From an uncultured Pseudomonadales bacterium (GTDB taxonomy: Bacteria > Pseudomonadota > Gammaproteobacteria > Pseudomonadales > Pseudohongiellaceae), in assembly GCA_949372635.1 (NCBI GenBank), contig CASIAB010000010.1, positions 144,870-208,869 of the forward strand: DNA of 64,000 nucleotides. Reading direction: 5' to 3'. Shown here piece by piece: positions 1 through 11,844 of this stretch. Numbering within the stretch: position 1 is the stretch's first letter; the number at the start of each line of letters is the position of its first letter. Under the pieces are notes generated by a model. It had not been told where the DNA came from. It did not search any database and saw only the letters and a list, made by a program, of their open reading frames with translations. The position numbers were made by a program, and so were the translations under genes.

Positions 1-132
1 GCGGAGTGGATCGAGGAGTATTCTGGGCTGGATAATGCCCTTTTGGAAAGGAAAGTTAATACCGAAAGTCAGACAAAATTCGATTTTAGGGTCTTGAAAT
101 TAGTTAAGTCATTGAATTTAGTAAATATTAAG

Positions 133-222
133 TGGCGGAGGAGGAGAGATTCGAACTCTCGGAGGACTTTCACCCTCGCTGGTTTTCAAGACCAGTGCAT
201 TCGACCACTCTGCCACCCCTCC
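133..222 (-). tRNA. tRNA-Ser (anticodon UGA)
   Basis: Read on the minus strand, the 90-nt sequence begins GGAGGGGTGGCAGAGTGG and ends with an encoded CCA. The anticodon stem CTGGT/ACCAG encloses loop CTTGAAA, giving anticodon TGA. The 7-bp acceptor stem GGAGGGG/CTCCTCC pairs with one G-U. The long variable arm expected of a class II tRNA-Ser is present (GCGAGGGTGAAAGTCCTCCG). It would decode UCA and other UCN serine codons. Confidence 0.96.
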
Positions 223-468
223 GCTGTACGGTGGAGAATCTTACTATAATCTCTGCCACAGTCAACAGGCTATTGAGCATAAATAACGGCTGCCGAAATG
301 CGTTGATTTTGGGCAGGTTACGCGTATCATTATTGACATGCCTTGAGGATTATTACGTCCTAAGCTATTGAAAATAGGGACAACACCCTCATATCTTTAT
401 CAAGTCTGACGACCATAGGTCGTTACACACATTAGGGACTACATTATTCAACCTAGCTGGAGAAATCA

Positions 469-1140
469 ATGAATGAAGTTGAGTTAAATATTGGTCGAAG
501 CCAGGATTCGGCACTATCCGTAAACAAGGTAGTTCGCAATACCTACATGCTTTTGTCCATGACACTGTTTTTTAGTGCTATCTGCGCCGTAGCTACCATG
601 GCATTGCAAGTTGGCCAGGGAGTTGGCTTTATGTTGTTGATTGGTGGTTTCGTTATGACATTCGTCGTACGCGCCACAGCGAAATCATCTAAAGGCCTTA
701 TTGCTGTCTTCGTCTTTGCAGGATTAATGGGCGGAGCACTAGGACCAATTATATCTATGTACTTGCTAGCCTATGCTAATGGTTCTGCCATCGTCGCTCA
801 GGCACTTGGCGGTACTGCATTGATTTTCTTGTCTCTGTCTGGTTATGCGCTGACATCTGGTAAGAATTTCAACTTCCTCGGTGGCTTCATCTTCACCGGC
901 ATGATGGTAGTTATCGTGGCAATGATCGCTAACATTTTCTTGCAGATACCTGCATTTAGCCTCGCGATTTCATCCGCTGTGATCTTGCTGATGTCTGGTT
1001 TCATCTTGTTCGACACTAGCCGCATCGTTAATGGCGGCGAGCGCAACTACATCATGGCCACAATATCTCTCTACCTAAGCATCTTTAATATCTTTATTCA
1101 CCTGCTTAACCTCTTGGGTTCGCTCACTGGTAGAAATTAA
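469..1140 (+). CDS. yccA: Bax inhibitor-1 / YccA family inner-membrane protein
   Basis: A 223-residue polytopic membrane protein with seven hydrophobic segments, starting at an ATG preceded by a CTGGAGA ribosome-binding site. The N-terminal stretch (KVVRNTYMLLSMTLFFSA, about residues 20-37) and the C-terminal SLYLSIFNIF near residue 203 closely match what I recall of E. coli YccA. YccA is a BI-1 family protein that binds and modulates the membrane protease FtsH with HflKC. Length agrees with the family (about 220). It is a monocistronic unit between the tRNA and the tus operon and is closed by a clear intrinsic terminator. Function beyond FtsH modulation is inferred from family membership only. 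Confidence 0.9.
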   Translation: MNEVELNIGRSQDSALSVNKVVRNTYMLLSMTLFFSAICAVATMALQVGQGVGFMLLIGGFVMTFVVRATAKSSKGLIAVFVFAGLMGGALGPIISMYLLAYANGSAIVAQALGGTALIFLSLSGYALTSGKNFNFLGGFIFTGMMVVIVAMIANIFLQIPAFSLAISSAVILLMSGFILFDTSRIVNGGERNYIMATISLYLSIFNIFIHLLNLLGSLTGRN

Positions 1141-1169
1141 ACAAGGCTACTTTAGCCGATTAAACACTA

Positions 1170-1195
1170 AACCCCAGCTTGTCTGGGGTTTTTTA
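1170..1195 (+). terminator. Rho-independent terminator after yccA
   Basis: An 8-bp stem AACCCCAG/CTGGGGTT with a 5-nt loop (CTTGT), followed by a run of T, 30 nt after the yccA stop codon. It separates yccA from the tus operon. Confidence 0.9.
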
Positions 1196-1241
1196 TTGCC
1201 AGTATTAGTCATAACAGCCCGCCTGGATTAAACTCGATATT

Positions 1242-1631
1242 GTGAAATTTTCTATTGTCATCTATGCCGCACCCTATTCAACCGAGTCTGCAGCTTCGGC
1301 ACTTCGATTCGCCGAGTCGCTTATCCAGCAGGGGCATGAGCTTTATCGACTATTCTTTTTCGGCGATGGCGTACACAACGCCTCTAAACTCACCGTAGTC
1401 GCGCAGGATGAAATTAATCTGCAACTGCAGTGGAGCAAGTTGATCGAGGAGCACGACATCGATTCTGTTATCTGCGTCAGCTCCGCACTGCGCCGAGGCG
1501 TTCTAGATCAAACAGAAGCCGACCGCCACGGACTTGGCGCTGCAAGCGCCTATGAGAGCTCAGAGGTAGCCGGTCTTGGGCAACTTGTTGATGCGTCACT
1601 ACATTCTGATCGAGTCGTAAATTTCGGCTAG
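1242..1631 (+). CDS. tusD: Sulfurtransferase TusD (DsrE-like)
   Basis: First gene of tusDCBE. TusD, as part of the TusBCD complex, accepts persulfide sulfur from TusA and passes it to TusE for 2-thiolation of U34 in Lys, Glu and Gln tRNAs. The 129-residue length matches the E. coli protein (128). The active cysteine is Cys78, inside VICVSSALRRGVLDQTEA, the family signature. Translation starts at a GTG; the next residues (KFSIVIYAAPYSTESAASAL) align with the family N-terminus, so this start is secure. tusC follows after 4 nt. Confidence 0.93.
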   Translation: MKFSIVIYAAPYSTESAASALRFAESLIQQGHELYRLFFFGDGVHNASKLTVVAQDEINLQLQWSKLIEEHDIDSVICVSSALRRGVLDQTEADRHGLGAASAYESSEVAGLGQLVDASLHSDRVVNFG

Positions 1632-1635
1632 GGCT

Positions 1636-2025
1636 ATGGTAGAAAAAACAAACACAACTAACCCTACTAAATCGTGCATCACTTTTATTAGTCGCAGCGC
1701 GCCCTATGGGAGCAACCGAGCCAATCTGTGCCTAGACATGGCCCTTGCCTGCGCGGTATTCGAGCAGGACGTGAATTACGTGTTTCTAGATGATGGCATC
1801 TACCAGTTGCTTAAAGGACAGGATGGCGCAGCTATTCAGAATAAGACACTAGGAAGCGCCCTCGAAACGCTTGCCTTGTATAGTATTGAAAACGTTTACG
1901 TTGATCAGCAATCATTGAAGGAGCGAGGTATCGATGCTGCTGAATTACTACCCAGTATAAAATTGATAGAAAACGATGCTCTATCTAGGCTTATCAAGAA
2001 CGCAGATTTGGTATTCAATCTATGA
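1636..2025 (+). CDS. tusC: Sulfurtransferase complex subunit TusC (DsrF-like)
   Basis: A 129-residue DsrE/DsrF-like protein, about ten residues longer than E. coli TusC because of a polar N-terminal extension. The recognisable part begins at ITFISRSAPYGSNRANLCLD and includes the family FLDDGIYQLLKGQ block. Its stop codon overlaps the tusB start (ATGA, 2022-2025), so translation is probably coupled. It forms the TusBCD heterohexamer with its neighbours. TusC carries no catalytic cysteine of its own in E. coli, and I assign it only a structural role here. Confidence 0.9.
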   Translation: MVEKTNTTNPTKSCITFISRSAPYGSNRANLCLDMALACAVFEQDVNYVFLDDGIYQLLKGQDGAAIQNKTLGSALETLALYSIENVYVDQQSLKERGIDAAELLPSIKLIENDALSRLIKNADLVFNL

Positions 2026-2312
2026 GTAGCCTGCACACTATAAATAGAAGCCCGGACTCCAAGCTATTAGAGAGGTGTCTTAAGGTAATTAATGCTGACG
2101 ATGCCATCCTGTTTTTAGAAGACGGCGTCTATCACTGCATTTTGCCGACAAATCTGTCAGCGATCGCTGAGACAGTTAAGGTATACAGTCTACGAGAAGA
2201 TATGCTGGCGAGGGCAACGCTTTCCAAGACCAAGGATAGAGTAGAGGCAATAGATACTGCTCGATTTGTCGGGTTATGCTGCGAGCATGAAAAAGTCGTG
2301 AGTTGGTTTTAG
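2022..2312 (+). CDS. tusB: Sulfurtransferase complex subunit TusB (DsrH-like)
   Basis: A 96-residue protein with the DsrH features: an N-terminal LHTINRSP strand, DDAILFLEDGVYHCI in the first half, and a C-terminal tryptophan (VVSWF). Length matches E. coli TusB (95). It overlaps tusC by 4 nt and lies 3 nt before tusE, so the four genes form one transcript. It is the smallest subunit of the TusBCD sulfur relay complex in the cytoplasm. Confidence 0.9.
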   Translation: MSSLHTINRSPDSKLLERCLKVINADDAILFLEDGVYHCILPTNLSAIAETVKVYSLREDMLARATLSKTKDRVEAIDTARFVGLCCEHEKVVSWF

Positions 2313-2315
2313 GGT

Positions 2316-2661
2316 ATGACCAATGCAAGTGTCATGGAAATAAACGGCCGCGAGATAGCTCTCGATAAGGAAGGCTATTTGGTCGAGCTTGCGGACTGGG
2401 ACGAGGATGTCGCTTCTTCCCTAGCGGTTCAGGAAGAAATCAGACTAGGACCGGCACACTGGGAAGTAATCAACCTGCTACGAACTTTCTATAACCGCCA
2501 TCAGATGTCCCCTGCCAATCGAGCATTGGTTAATCTCGTTAAGCGAGATCTAGGCGCCGATAAAGGTACGAGTATTTATTTGATGAAGCTTTTTCCGTGG
2601 TTCTCCGGCGAAGACCGCCAGCAAGATCTCGGGATTACCGAAACCGGAAAACTGTCTGTGA
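2316..2661 (+). CDS. tusE: Sulfur relay protein TusE (DsrC-like), frameshifted near 2598
   Basis: The uninterrupted frame reads a good TusE up to YLMKLFP (residue 94) and then turns into unrelated sequence running to 2702. Dropping one base near 2598 (a T between CCG and GGT) restores the conserved DsrC/TusE tail GSPAKTASKISGLPKPENCL and a TGA at 2659-2661. The repaired protein is 114 residues (E. coli 109), with the obligatory penultimate cysteine (Cys113) that carries the persulfide to MnmA. I therefore end the gene at 2661. A sequencing insertion is the likeliest explanation, because the sequence after it is intact and well conserved. It is last in tusDCBE and converges on cysG. Confidence 0.88.
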
Positions 2662-2688
2662 TTTTTGACTGCGCCGTTACGATGGAGA

Positions 2689-4073
2689 CTAGCTTCGGCT
2701 AAACCAAGAAAGCGACTCTTGGAGCTTAACCACCTCCCCAATGATGATTATCGTTGGCGCCTGTATTTCTTTCTCCACAGCCAGACCGGCGATCCTATCT
2801 AAATTTCCTACTACTACTTTTTGTGTCTGGGTTGTTCCTTGTTGAATGACAGCCACAGGTGTTGATGAAGACATTCCATGTTTAAGAAGTTGATCGCAGA
2901 TGTCCGGCAGGCCTGCGAGACCCATATAGAAAACGAGCGTTTGTTGCTCCTTCACAAGGAGAGCCCACTCCAGCGGCACCCGTCCGTCCTTGGTATGCCC
3001 TGTAAGGAAACGAACCGATTGAGAATAATCGCGATGAGTAAGCGGGATTCCAGCATAGCTCGCGCAGCCTGAAGCGGCGGTGATACCCGGGACTACCTGA
3101 AAAGGAATGCCCGCCGCGGCTAAGGATTCGAGCTCTTCGCCACCGCGCCCAAATATAAAAGGGTCGCCGCCCTTGAGTCGCAAGACCCTATTACCCTCTT
3201 TGGCCAATCGAACTAACATCTCGTTTATGGTCTCCTGCGGTACAGCGTGATCTGCACTGCGCTTGCCCACGTAGACCTTCTGAGCGTCTGGCCTTAGTTT
3301 GAGTAATATCTCGGGGGAGACCAATCGATCGTAGAGGACAACGTCCGCCTTATGCATAAGCCGCAGCGCGCGCAGGGTTAACAGGTCTGGATCTCCAGGA
3401 CCTGCACCCACTAGATAGACTTCGCCGCCAACTCGATCGTTTTGCGGATTCGTCAGCCAATTATCCAGCGCGGATCTCGCCTCGTCATCCTGACCGTTAT
3501 AGACCAGTTCAGGTATTTCGCTGTCGAGAACGTTTTCCCAGAAGCGAATCCTTTCTGAAAAATCATCGATTTCGTTTTTTACTCTTCCCCGAAACGAGCC
3601 AAGCAATTCTGCTAACTTGTCTATCCGCCCAGGTATCATGCTCTCGTTTAGCTCCTTGAGCTTACGAGTAAGAATTGGTGAACTGCCGCCGCTTGATATA
3701 GCAACAACGATTGGAGAGCGATCGACTATCGACGGCATGATGAAGGAACAAAGGTGGGGTTGATCGACGACGTTTACGGGAATGTTAAGCTTCGAAGCGA
3801 TAACACTGACGCGCTCGTTGATCTTAAGATCCTCTGTAGCAGCAACGACGAGGATCGCGTTGTTTATATCTGCTTCTTCGAATTCTCGTATTGTAATTGT
3901 GCAGTCTCTATCCAAACAGAGTTTGTGCAGCTCGTCGCTCAATACAGGAGCGACGATGTTTAGATCTGCTCCAGCACGCAGTAGCAGTGAGGCCTTACGA
4001 AATGCAACTTCTCCACCACCGACAACGACGCACTTCTTTCTTTTGATATTGAGAAATATCGGCAGAAGATCCA

Positions 4074-4074
<1 letters not shown>
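2689..4074 (-). CDS. cysG: Siroheme synthase CysG (trifunctional)
   Basis: 461 residues, the full length of fused CysG (E. coli 457). The N-terminal half (residues 1-210) is the precorrin-2 dehydrogenase/sirohydrochlorin ferrochelatase domain, with the NAD-binding CVVVGGGEVAFRKA at 15-28. The C-terminal half is the SAM-dependent uroporphyrinogen III C-methyltransferase, starting at VYLVGAGPGDPDLLTLRALR and including LRLKGGDPFIFGRGGEE. Product siroheme is the cofactor of assimilatory sulfite and nitrite reductases, so it serves the cysH pathway encoded at 24.7 kb. The start codon overlaps the serS stop (ATGA), the same serS-cysG coupling I recall from Pseudomonas. Confidence 0.95.
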
Positions 4075-5353
<1,279 letters not shown>

Positions 5354-5377
5354 GTGTCTATTCCTGAAGGAGTCAGC

Positions 5378-5755
5378 TCAGAGCATGACTCGCGTTACCT
5401 GCATGCCCGCAAAGGCGGCGAATAAGCAGAGTGCGACGCTACTGACGATATAGAAAAGTGCGGTATTGTAGTTGCCCTGTTCGAATAACAAAAGCGCATC
5501 GAGGGAGAAAGTTGAAAATGTAGTCATGGCTCCTAGAAATCCAACTACGATAAGGGGCCGCCAGGATTCTGACAATTGTGCTTTCTCTGCCAGCACGACA
5601 AAAAACACGCCAATCAGAAAAGAGCCTAAAACATTGACCGCGAAAGTCCCGAGTGGGAAGCTATTACCATTAAATCTTTGCAAAGCTGTTTGAATCCAGA
5701 AGCGAGACATGGCACCAAGGGCGCCACCGAAAGCGATCGCTATATAAGTATTCAC
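5378..5755 (-). CDS. crcB: Fluoride channel CrcB/Fluc
   Basis: 125 residues with four hydrophobic segments. The CrcB signatures are GGALGAMSRFW near the N-terminus and GFLGAMTTFSTFSLDALLL in the third segment, which holds the Phe and Thr residues lining the Fluc pore and central sodium site. Fluc proteins work as antiparallel dual-topology dimers that export fluoride. The gene lies 40 nt after lolA and 24 nt before serS on the same strand, inside an ftsK-lolA-crcB-serS-cysG run. I saw no crcB-type fluoride riboswitch in the short upstream gap, so it is probably transcribed with its neighbours. Confidence 0.93.
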   Translation of the reverse strand: MNTYIAIAFGGALGAMSRFWIQTALQRFNGNSFPLGTFAVNVLGSFLIGVFFVVLAEKAQLSESWRPLIVVGFLGAMTTFSTFSLDALLLFEQGNYNTALFYIVSSVALCLFAAFAGMQVTRVML

Positions 5756-5795
5756 TTTAATAAATCACTTAGCCGCGCTGGCTTTGTTAAAAGAG

Positions 5796-6471
5796 TTAAC
5801 ACAAAATTATTGGAGCATAACCATTCTCAATAATCTCGATATTCTCCGGAGGAACGAATTGAAACTTCGCATCATCTATCGCCGAATTACGTACCACATT
5901 CTCAAAACGCCAAACTGTTTGCTGCCCATTCTTACTGTTTAGATAAATCGACTCCATCTCATCATGCATAAAATTTATGGAGATAATCTGGTAAATGCTG
6001 TCAGCGGAGCGAGGAGTCAGTTCGAATTCCTGATGCTCGCTTTCCACAGAAGTAATACTGTCGATCATATAATCTCCGCCTAGTGATTCTATGTTACCGC
6101 TTAGCAGCTGCGCAGCCAACTCTGAACGACTACTATCCCAAGCTTCGATGACTACCTGCTCTAGATCAGGTTGATAGTTCCACAACGTACTGCCGTTGGT
6201 AACGATCAATTCGGGAAAGGGTGTCAGCGTTTCCCAATAGAAGCCATCAGGTTTCTTTAACAGCATTTGTATCTCGCTCTGCTCCAACACGCCGCCATCT
6301 GACTCGACTATTAATTGCACGACATCTGCGACCAGTGTCTCTATATTTCCCAGCAAAGTATCTAGACGATCAAGAGCAGGGCTGCTTGTCTGTGGTTGGG
6401 CAAAGACATTCCCTGCGCAAAGGCACAGAAGCGTAAAAAAGAACCATCATCTGTTTCATTAGTTTATTCAT
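5796..6471 (-). CDS. lolA: Outer-membrane lipoprotein carrier protein LolA, frameshift in the signal peptide
   Basis: The long frame begins inside the mature protein at 6356 (186 residues), too short for LolA and lacking a signal peptide. Upstream, removing one T from the six-T run (minus strand; 6435-6440) joins ATG 6471 (MNKLMKQMMVLF) to TLLCLCAGNVFAQPQ, a textbook signal peptide with cleavage after VFA. The repaired protein is about 224 residues. The mature part has the LolA pattern DGFYWETLTPFPELIVTNG, then LWNYQPDLEQVVI. LolA shuttles lipoproteins through the periplasm from LolCDE to LolB. It sits 26 nt downstream of ftsK in the order usual for Pseudomonas. Confidence 0.9.
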
Positions 6472-6497
6472 TGGTTAAAGCTTGTAGTTAGACAGCA

Positions 6498-8834
6498 TTA
6501 ATCGCGCGGGGATGGCGGCGCAAGAACTTCTCTCGAGCCGTTGCTTCCCATCTCAGTGATGACACCGGCGCGCTCCATAGTTTCTATCATTCTGGCTGCA
6601 CGGTTGTAGCCAATCCGAAGCTTTCTCTGTACAGAGGATATAGAGGCTTTGCGTGTTTCGATTACAAAATTAACGGCTTCATCGTACATCGCATCACTTT
6701 CATCGTCATCTTCTGCTCCTGAATTATTCATTGCGCCCATGTCCAAATCGTCTACGCTTTGCGTAATAGAATCGATATATACCGGTTTGCCACGTTGCTT
6801 CCAGTCTGCAACGACCCGATGAACTTCTTCATCACTAACGAAGGCCCCGTGTACACGTGTTGGAATACCACCGCCGGGAGGAAGGAATAGCATGTCCCCA
6901 TTACCCAATAATTGCTCAGCGCCACCCTCACCCAGAATCGTTCTAGAGTCGACCTTCGACTGCACCATAAACGACATCCTCGTCGGTATATTTGCCTTGA
7001 TCAATCCGGTTAGCACATCCACTGACGGTCTCTGTGTCGCGAGGATTAAATGAATGCCTGCCGCTCTAGCTTTCTGAGCGATACGCGCGATCAATTCTTC
7101 TACTTTCTTACCTACTACCATCATCATGTCAGCCAGCTCATCGACGATGACTACAACACAAGGTAGTGCTTCTAGTTCCGGAGCGCACTGCTCTTCCTCT
7201 AGCAGCATTGGATCAGGCTTCCAAGTAGGGTCCATTATAGGGTTGCCTGATTTCTTAGCATCGGTAACTTTTTTGTTGAAGCCCGCTAGGTTTCTAACAC
7301 CTAGAGCCGACATCAATTTATAGCGTCGCTCCATCTCGGCAACTGACCAGCGAAGACCGTTCGCGGCATCCTTCATATCGGTAATGACTGGAGTGAGAAG
7401 ATGCGGAATGCCATCGTAGACCGATAGTTCCAACATCTTTGGATCGATCATAATTATCCGAACCTGTTCTGGCGTCGACTTGAACAGCAGACTCAAAATC
7501 ATTGCGTTGATACCAACAGATTTACCAGAGCCGGTAGTTCCTGCCACCAATAAGTGTGGCATCTTGGCTAAGTCCACAATTACCGGCTTGCCCACAATAT
7601 CATGACCTAACGCCATGCTCAGCGGCGACGAGGCCTTGTCGAACTCTGGAGTTGACAGTACCTGGCTGAGCTGAATAACTTCCCTAGTCTCGTTTGGAAT
7701 CTCGATTCCAATGACCGTTTTGCCTGGAATGACTTCCACTACTCGTACTGATATTACGGCTAGTGAGCGCGCCAAGTCCTTCGCAAGGTTGCTTATCCGA
7801 CTGACCTTTATACCGGGGGCGGGTTGCACCTCGAAGCGAGTGATGACTGGTCCAGGGTTAACAGCGGTAACCTCGATCTCGATGCCGAAATCTTTTAGTT
7901 TAAGCTCAAGTAGCTTTGACATGGCCTCGAGAGATTCTTTTGAGAAGCCAGAATCGTTGGTTTCTTGCCAAGCATCCAGCAAGCCAATAGCAGGCAGCTC
8001 TTTAATTGATGAGGCAGCAAATAGGGTGCCCTGCTTTTCTTTCTCGACTCGCACGCTCTTTGTAGGTTTTTTAATAGCTGGTGCTTTGATTTTCGGTGGC
8101 GCCCGTCTTGATTCTTTCTCAATATGGATATCTAGAACTCTCTTGCGGCTCTCCAAGCGTTTTTTGGTGACCTTCTCCTGTTTCCTGTCTTCCATCCATT
8201 TCTGGTACCTGGCTCCCGTGCGCGAGGCTATGTTTAATGTTGTTGCTCCCAGCTTATCGATCACAGCTAGCCAAGAGATGGTAACTGTGATGGTAAGACC
8301 GAACAGAAACACGGCGAGCAAAAGCAAGGTGCTACCAAGAGTTGCTAGGACCGGTATGCTGAGATCTGCCACCAATGAGCCGATTACACCCCCGGCGGAA
8401 GGTAATTCCTCTACAATGTGGAAATGCAAAGTCGCTAAACCACAGGCTGAGATCACGAGTAGGACAAAGCCGCCAGTCTTCATGCCAAATAAGGGCCAGG
8501 AGAACTCAGCTTCCAGCGCGGTTTCGCGAAAAGATGTGTAAACCTTATAAATCAGTAAGACAGGAAAAGCGAAGGCAAGATAGCCCAATAGGTACCAGAA
8601 GATGTCGGCTAGCCACGCGCCATAGACGCCGACCGCGTTCACTACGTCCTCTCCTGTGCCGGTTGTAGTGAAGCCGGGATCTGTTGGGGAATAGCTGACA
8701 AGGGCAATTAATAAGAAAAGTGCTAGCAAGGAATAGGCGATTAAGGTGCCTTCGCGAACTAAGCGCTGCATCAGGTTGCTGACTTCCGGATCTTGTTCGC
8801 TATTTTTCATGGTTACATTTTTCAATTTATTCAT
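6498..8834 (-). CDS. ftsK: DNA translocase FtsK
   Basis: 778 residues, within the normal range for compact FtsK proteins. The N-terminal 190 residues hold four transmembrane segments for septal anchoring. A basic linker (about 205-275) is shorter than that of E. coli. The RecA-like motor follows, with Walker A GTTGSGKS at about residue 431 and the [12 protein letters not shown]alker B. The last 65 residues form the winged-helix gamma domain ([23 protein letters not shown]), which reads KOPS and activates XerCD at dif. It is divergent from trxB across 257 bp. lrp, often found between ftsK and trxB in other proteobacteria, is absent. Confidence 0.96.
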   Translation of the reverse strand: MNKLKNVTMKNSEQDPEVSNLMQRLVREGTLIAYSLLALFLLIALVSYSPTDPGFTTTGTGEDVVNAVGVYGAWLADIFWYLLGYLAFAFPVLLIYKVYTSFRETALEAEFSWPLFGMKTGGFVLLVISACGLATLHFHIVEELPSAGGVIGSLVADLSIPVLATLGSTLLLLAVFLFGLTITVTISWLAVIDKLGATTLNIASRTGARYQKWMEDRKQEKVTKKRLESRKRVLDIHIEKESRRAPPKIKAPAIKKPTKSVRVEKEKQGTLFAASSIKELPAIGLLDAWQETNDSGFSKESLEAMSKLLELKLKDFGIEIEVTAVNPGPVITRFEVQPAPGIKVSRISNLAKDLARSLAVISVRVVEVIPGKTVIGIEIPNETREVIQLSQVLSTPEFDKASSPLSMALGHDIVGKPVIVDLAKMPHLLVAGTTGSGKSVGINAMILSLLFKSTPEQVRIIMIDPKMLELSVYDGIPHLLTPVITDMKDAANGLRWSVAEMERRYKLMSALGVRNLAGFNKKVTDAKKSGNPIMDPTWKPDPMLLEEEQCAPELEALPCVVVIVDELADMMMVVGKKVEELIARIAQKARAAGIHLILATQRPSVDVLTGLIKANIPTRMSFMVQSKVDSRTILGEGGAEQLLGNGDMLFLPPGGGIPTRVHGAFVSDEEVHRVVADWKQRGKPVYIDSITQSVDDLDMGAMNNSGAEDDDESDAMYDEAVNFVIETRKASISSVQRKLRIGYNRAARMIETMERAGVITEMGSNGSREVLAPPSPRD

Positions 8835-9040
8835 GGATCTACAGATATTTTATATCATCGTGTCGAGAATAATTAGACGCATTTTACGCTTTTTTACTTT
8901 TTGTAGAGCGCAGAAAAACTCAAAGTCGAAACCCTCAACAGTTTAACGGTTCCTAGAGCGCAAAATTGAGTAGAATATCCCCCGCTAGGGCTTTAAATTT
9001 AGGACTTTGCCATCACATGATAACTTATAGCCCCACATAA

Positions 9041-10039
<999 letters not shown>

Positions 10040-10060
10040 CAGCATCGGACGTTGCTGAAG

Positions 10061-10756
10061 ATGCCGTTACCTTGGCTAAGTTCTACCGGGGAGAGTTTTC
10101 CAGATATAAGCCTCGCAATGGCTGACCCTAATGGACTGCTGGCGGCGGGAGGCGATCTTAGCCCGAAACGCCTGATGGAAGCTTACAGTCGTGGAATTTT
10201 TCCCTGGTTTGAGGAGGGGCAGCCGGTTCTGTGGTGGTCCCCAGACCCGCGCATGGTGCTATTTCCAGAAGACCTACGCGTCAGCAAGAGTCTGCAGAAA
10301 ATCCTCAACAAGCCGCTCTATACAGTCACGCTGGATGAGGCATTTGCTGAGGTTATAACATGCTGCGCGCAGCCCCGCAGGGGATCTCCAGACACTTGGA
10401 TAACCGATGAAATGCAAACCGCATATATGCAATTATTCGATGAAGGCCACGCACATTCCGTTGAAGTTTGGCGCGATGGAGATCTTGTAGGAGGGCTCTA
10501 CGGCGTCGCGCTGGGTCAGCTTTTCTTCGGTGAGTCGATGTTTAGTTTCGAGAGTAATACATCGAAAATAGCCCTAGTGAACCTTGTAAAGCAGCTGCAG
10601 GAATGGAACTATAAGTTGATCGACTGTCAGATAAGCAGTGAACACCTTGAGTCCCTGGGCGCGATAGAAATTAGCCGAGAGAAATTTCGTCAGCAATTGC
10701 ATGAGCTTCTCCCCCGCCCCGGTAAGGCTCCTCCCTGGGAACTAGACGCTATTTAG
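10061..10756 (+). CDS. aat: Leucyl/phenylalanyl-tRNA-protein transferase
   Basis: About 231 residues, with the family blocks DPNGLLAAGGDLSP, YSRGIFPWFEEGQPVLWWSPDPRMV split over residues 22-65, and FFGESMFS. Aat transfers Leu or Phe from aminoacyl-tRNA to proteins with N-terminal Lys or Arg, making ClpS/ClpAP substrates. I chose ATG 10061 (MPLPWLSS) because it matches the family start; a TTG three codons upstream at 10052 is also possible. It is clustered with bpt, clpS and clpA, so the bacterial N-end-rule pathway is encoded within 5 kb. Confidence 0.94.
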   Translation: MPLPWLSSTGESFPDISLAMADPNGLLAAGGDLSPKRLMEAYSRGIFPWFEEGQPVLWWSPDPRMVLFPEDLRVSKSLQKILNKPLYTVTLDEAFAEVITCCAQPRRGSPDTWITDEMQTAYMQLFDEGHAHSVEVWRDGDLVGGLYGVALGQLFFGESMFSFESNTSKIALVNLVKQLQEWNYKLIDCQISSEHLESLGAIEISREKFRQQLHELLPRPGKAPPWELDAI

Positions 10757-10794
10757 ATGCTCTGCTAGCAGGTTAGCAATAGGCAAAAAAATAA

Positions 10795-11514
10795 ATGAAT
10801 TCGAAATTGAAAATAAATGAGACGATCAAATTGTTTCGCACCGCCCCTCACCCCTGCAGTTATAAGGAAGATGAGACCGCAGCGACCGTCTTTGTAGACC
10901 CTGAACTAAGCATTACCCAACATTTGAATAGCAGGCTTACTGAGCTAGGTTATCGACGCAGTGGAGCGCACTTATATAGACCAGACTGCGAGTATTGCCG
11001 CTCATGCATTTCTTGCCGACTTCCAGTGGCGCAATTTAAACGCGGCAAGCGCTTCCAGCGAATCTGGAATCGAAACGCAGATGTACGTGTCGAAGAATGT
11101 TCGCAACTGAGCGGTGATGCCCCCTATTTTCTGTATCACGAGTATATCGAGAAGCGCCATAGCAACGGCGATATGTACCCTGCCACTCCAGAGCAATTTG
11201 AGACTTTCATTCGCAGCAACACCGAAGGCGGCCAGTATTATTGCTTCTATATTGAGGACAAATTGATCGCCGTCGGAGTAAGCGATGTTCTTCATGGAGG
11301 TCTCTCCGCTGTATACACATTCTTCGATCCGTCACTTGAGAAGCGATCCCTAGGTAACTTCGTCATTCTGTGGCAGATCGAACGCGCCCGCTCATTGGGG
11401 CTCGATCATCTATATCTTGGCTATTGGATTAAAAATTGCGCAAAGATGGAGTATAAGAGTACATTTAGGCCTCTGGAGATGTTGTTAGAAGGCAAGTGGG
11501 TACTCCTAAAATAG
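10795..11514 (+). CDS. bpt: Leucyl-tRNA-protein transferase Bpt (arginyltransferase family)
   Basis: 239 residues of the ATE1-like Bpt family. The N-terminal cysteine pair lies in HPCSYKEDETAATVFVDP and the second in YRPDCEYCRSCISCRLPV. The C-terminal GNAT-like half has LGYWIKNCAKMEYKSTFRPL. Bpt attaches leucine to N-terminal Asp or Glu, feeding the ClpS/ClpAP pathway, and works beside Aat. It starts at ATG 10795, 38 nt after aat, and is followed by infA, a standard Pseudomonas-type order. Confidence 0.94.
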   Translation: MNSKLKINETIKLFRTAPHPCSYKEDETAATVFVDPELSITQHLNSRLTELGYRRSGAHLYRPDCEYCRSCISCRLPVAQFKRGKRFQRIWNRNADVRVEECSQLSGDAPYFLYHEYIEKRHSNGDMYPATPEQFETFIRSNTEGGQYYCFYIEDKLIAVGVSDVLHGGLSAVYTFFDPSLEKRSLGNFVILWQIERARSLGLDHLYLGYWIKNCAKMEYKSTFRPLEMLLEGKWVLLK

Positions 11515-11625
11515 CGAAAATTAACTAAGAAAACTTTAATGCAGCGCCTGCAAACAAGTCTGACTTTGCTTATCTGACGGAAATCCGGCACAATGCCGCC
11601 GCTAATAAATACATTGGGATTGCAA

Positions 11626-11844
11626 ATGGCGAAAGAAGATCAAATTGAACTGGAAGGTGAGGTTGTCGACACCCTTCCTAATACTATGTTTCGAGTTAAG
11701 CTGGAAAACGGCCACATCGTGACCGCTCACATCTCAGGTAAAATGCGCAAGAACTACATTCGGATTCTGACCGGTGACCAGGTGCGCGTTGAAGTCACTC
11801 CCTATGACCTAAGCAAAGGTCGTATCACTTACCGCGCACGCTAG
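11626..11844 (+). CDS. infA: Translation initiation factor IF-1
   Basis: A 72-residue single OB-fold protein starting [18 protein letters not shown], the canonical IF-1 start. An in-frame ATG eleven codons upstream (11593) is ignored because it would add an extension unknown in this family. IF-1 binds the A site of the 30S subunit during initiation. Its TAG stop and the clpA stop on the other strand share the palindrome CTAG (11841-11844), so the two genes end on the same four bases with no terminator between. Confidence 0.97.
   Translation: MAKEDQIELEGEVVDTLPNTMFRVKLENGHIVTAHISGKMRKNYIRILTGDQVRVEVTPYDLSKGRITYRAR

Noticed and set aside
1..132. Possible 3' end of a coding gene at the window edge
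   Set aside because: All three plus frames are open for a short distance but none shows a recognisable protein end; nothing can be supported.
1242..2661. Dissimilatory sulfur-oxidation dsrEFHC genes
   Set aside because: Gene order tusDCBE, TusE length, placement beside cysG/serS and the lack of dsrAB all fit the tRNA-thiolation relay.
2550..2741. Minus-strand 63-codon frame over tusE
   Set aside because: Entirely antisense to tusE and to the cysG end, with no domain or start signal.
5756..5795. Fluoride riboswitch before crcB
   Set aside because: Only 40 nt separate crcB from lolA; no pseudoknot-forming crcB motif is visible.
7711..8541. 276-codon plus-strand frame inside ftsK
   Set aside because: Antisense shadow of ftsK with low-complexity Ser/Arg composition.
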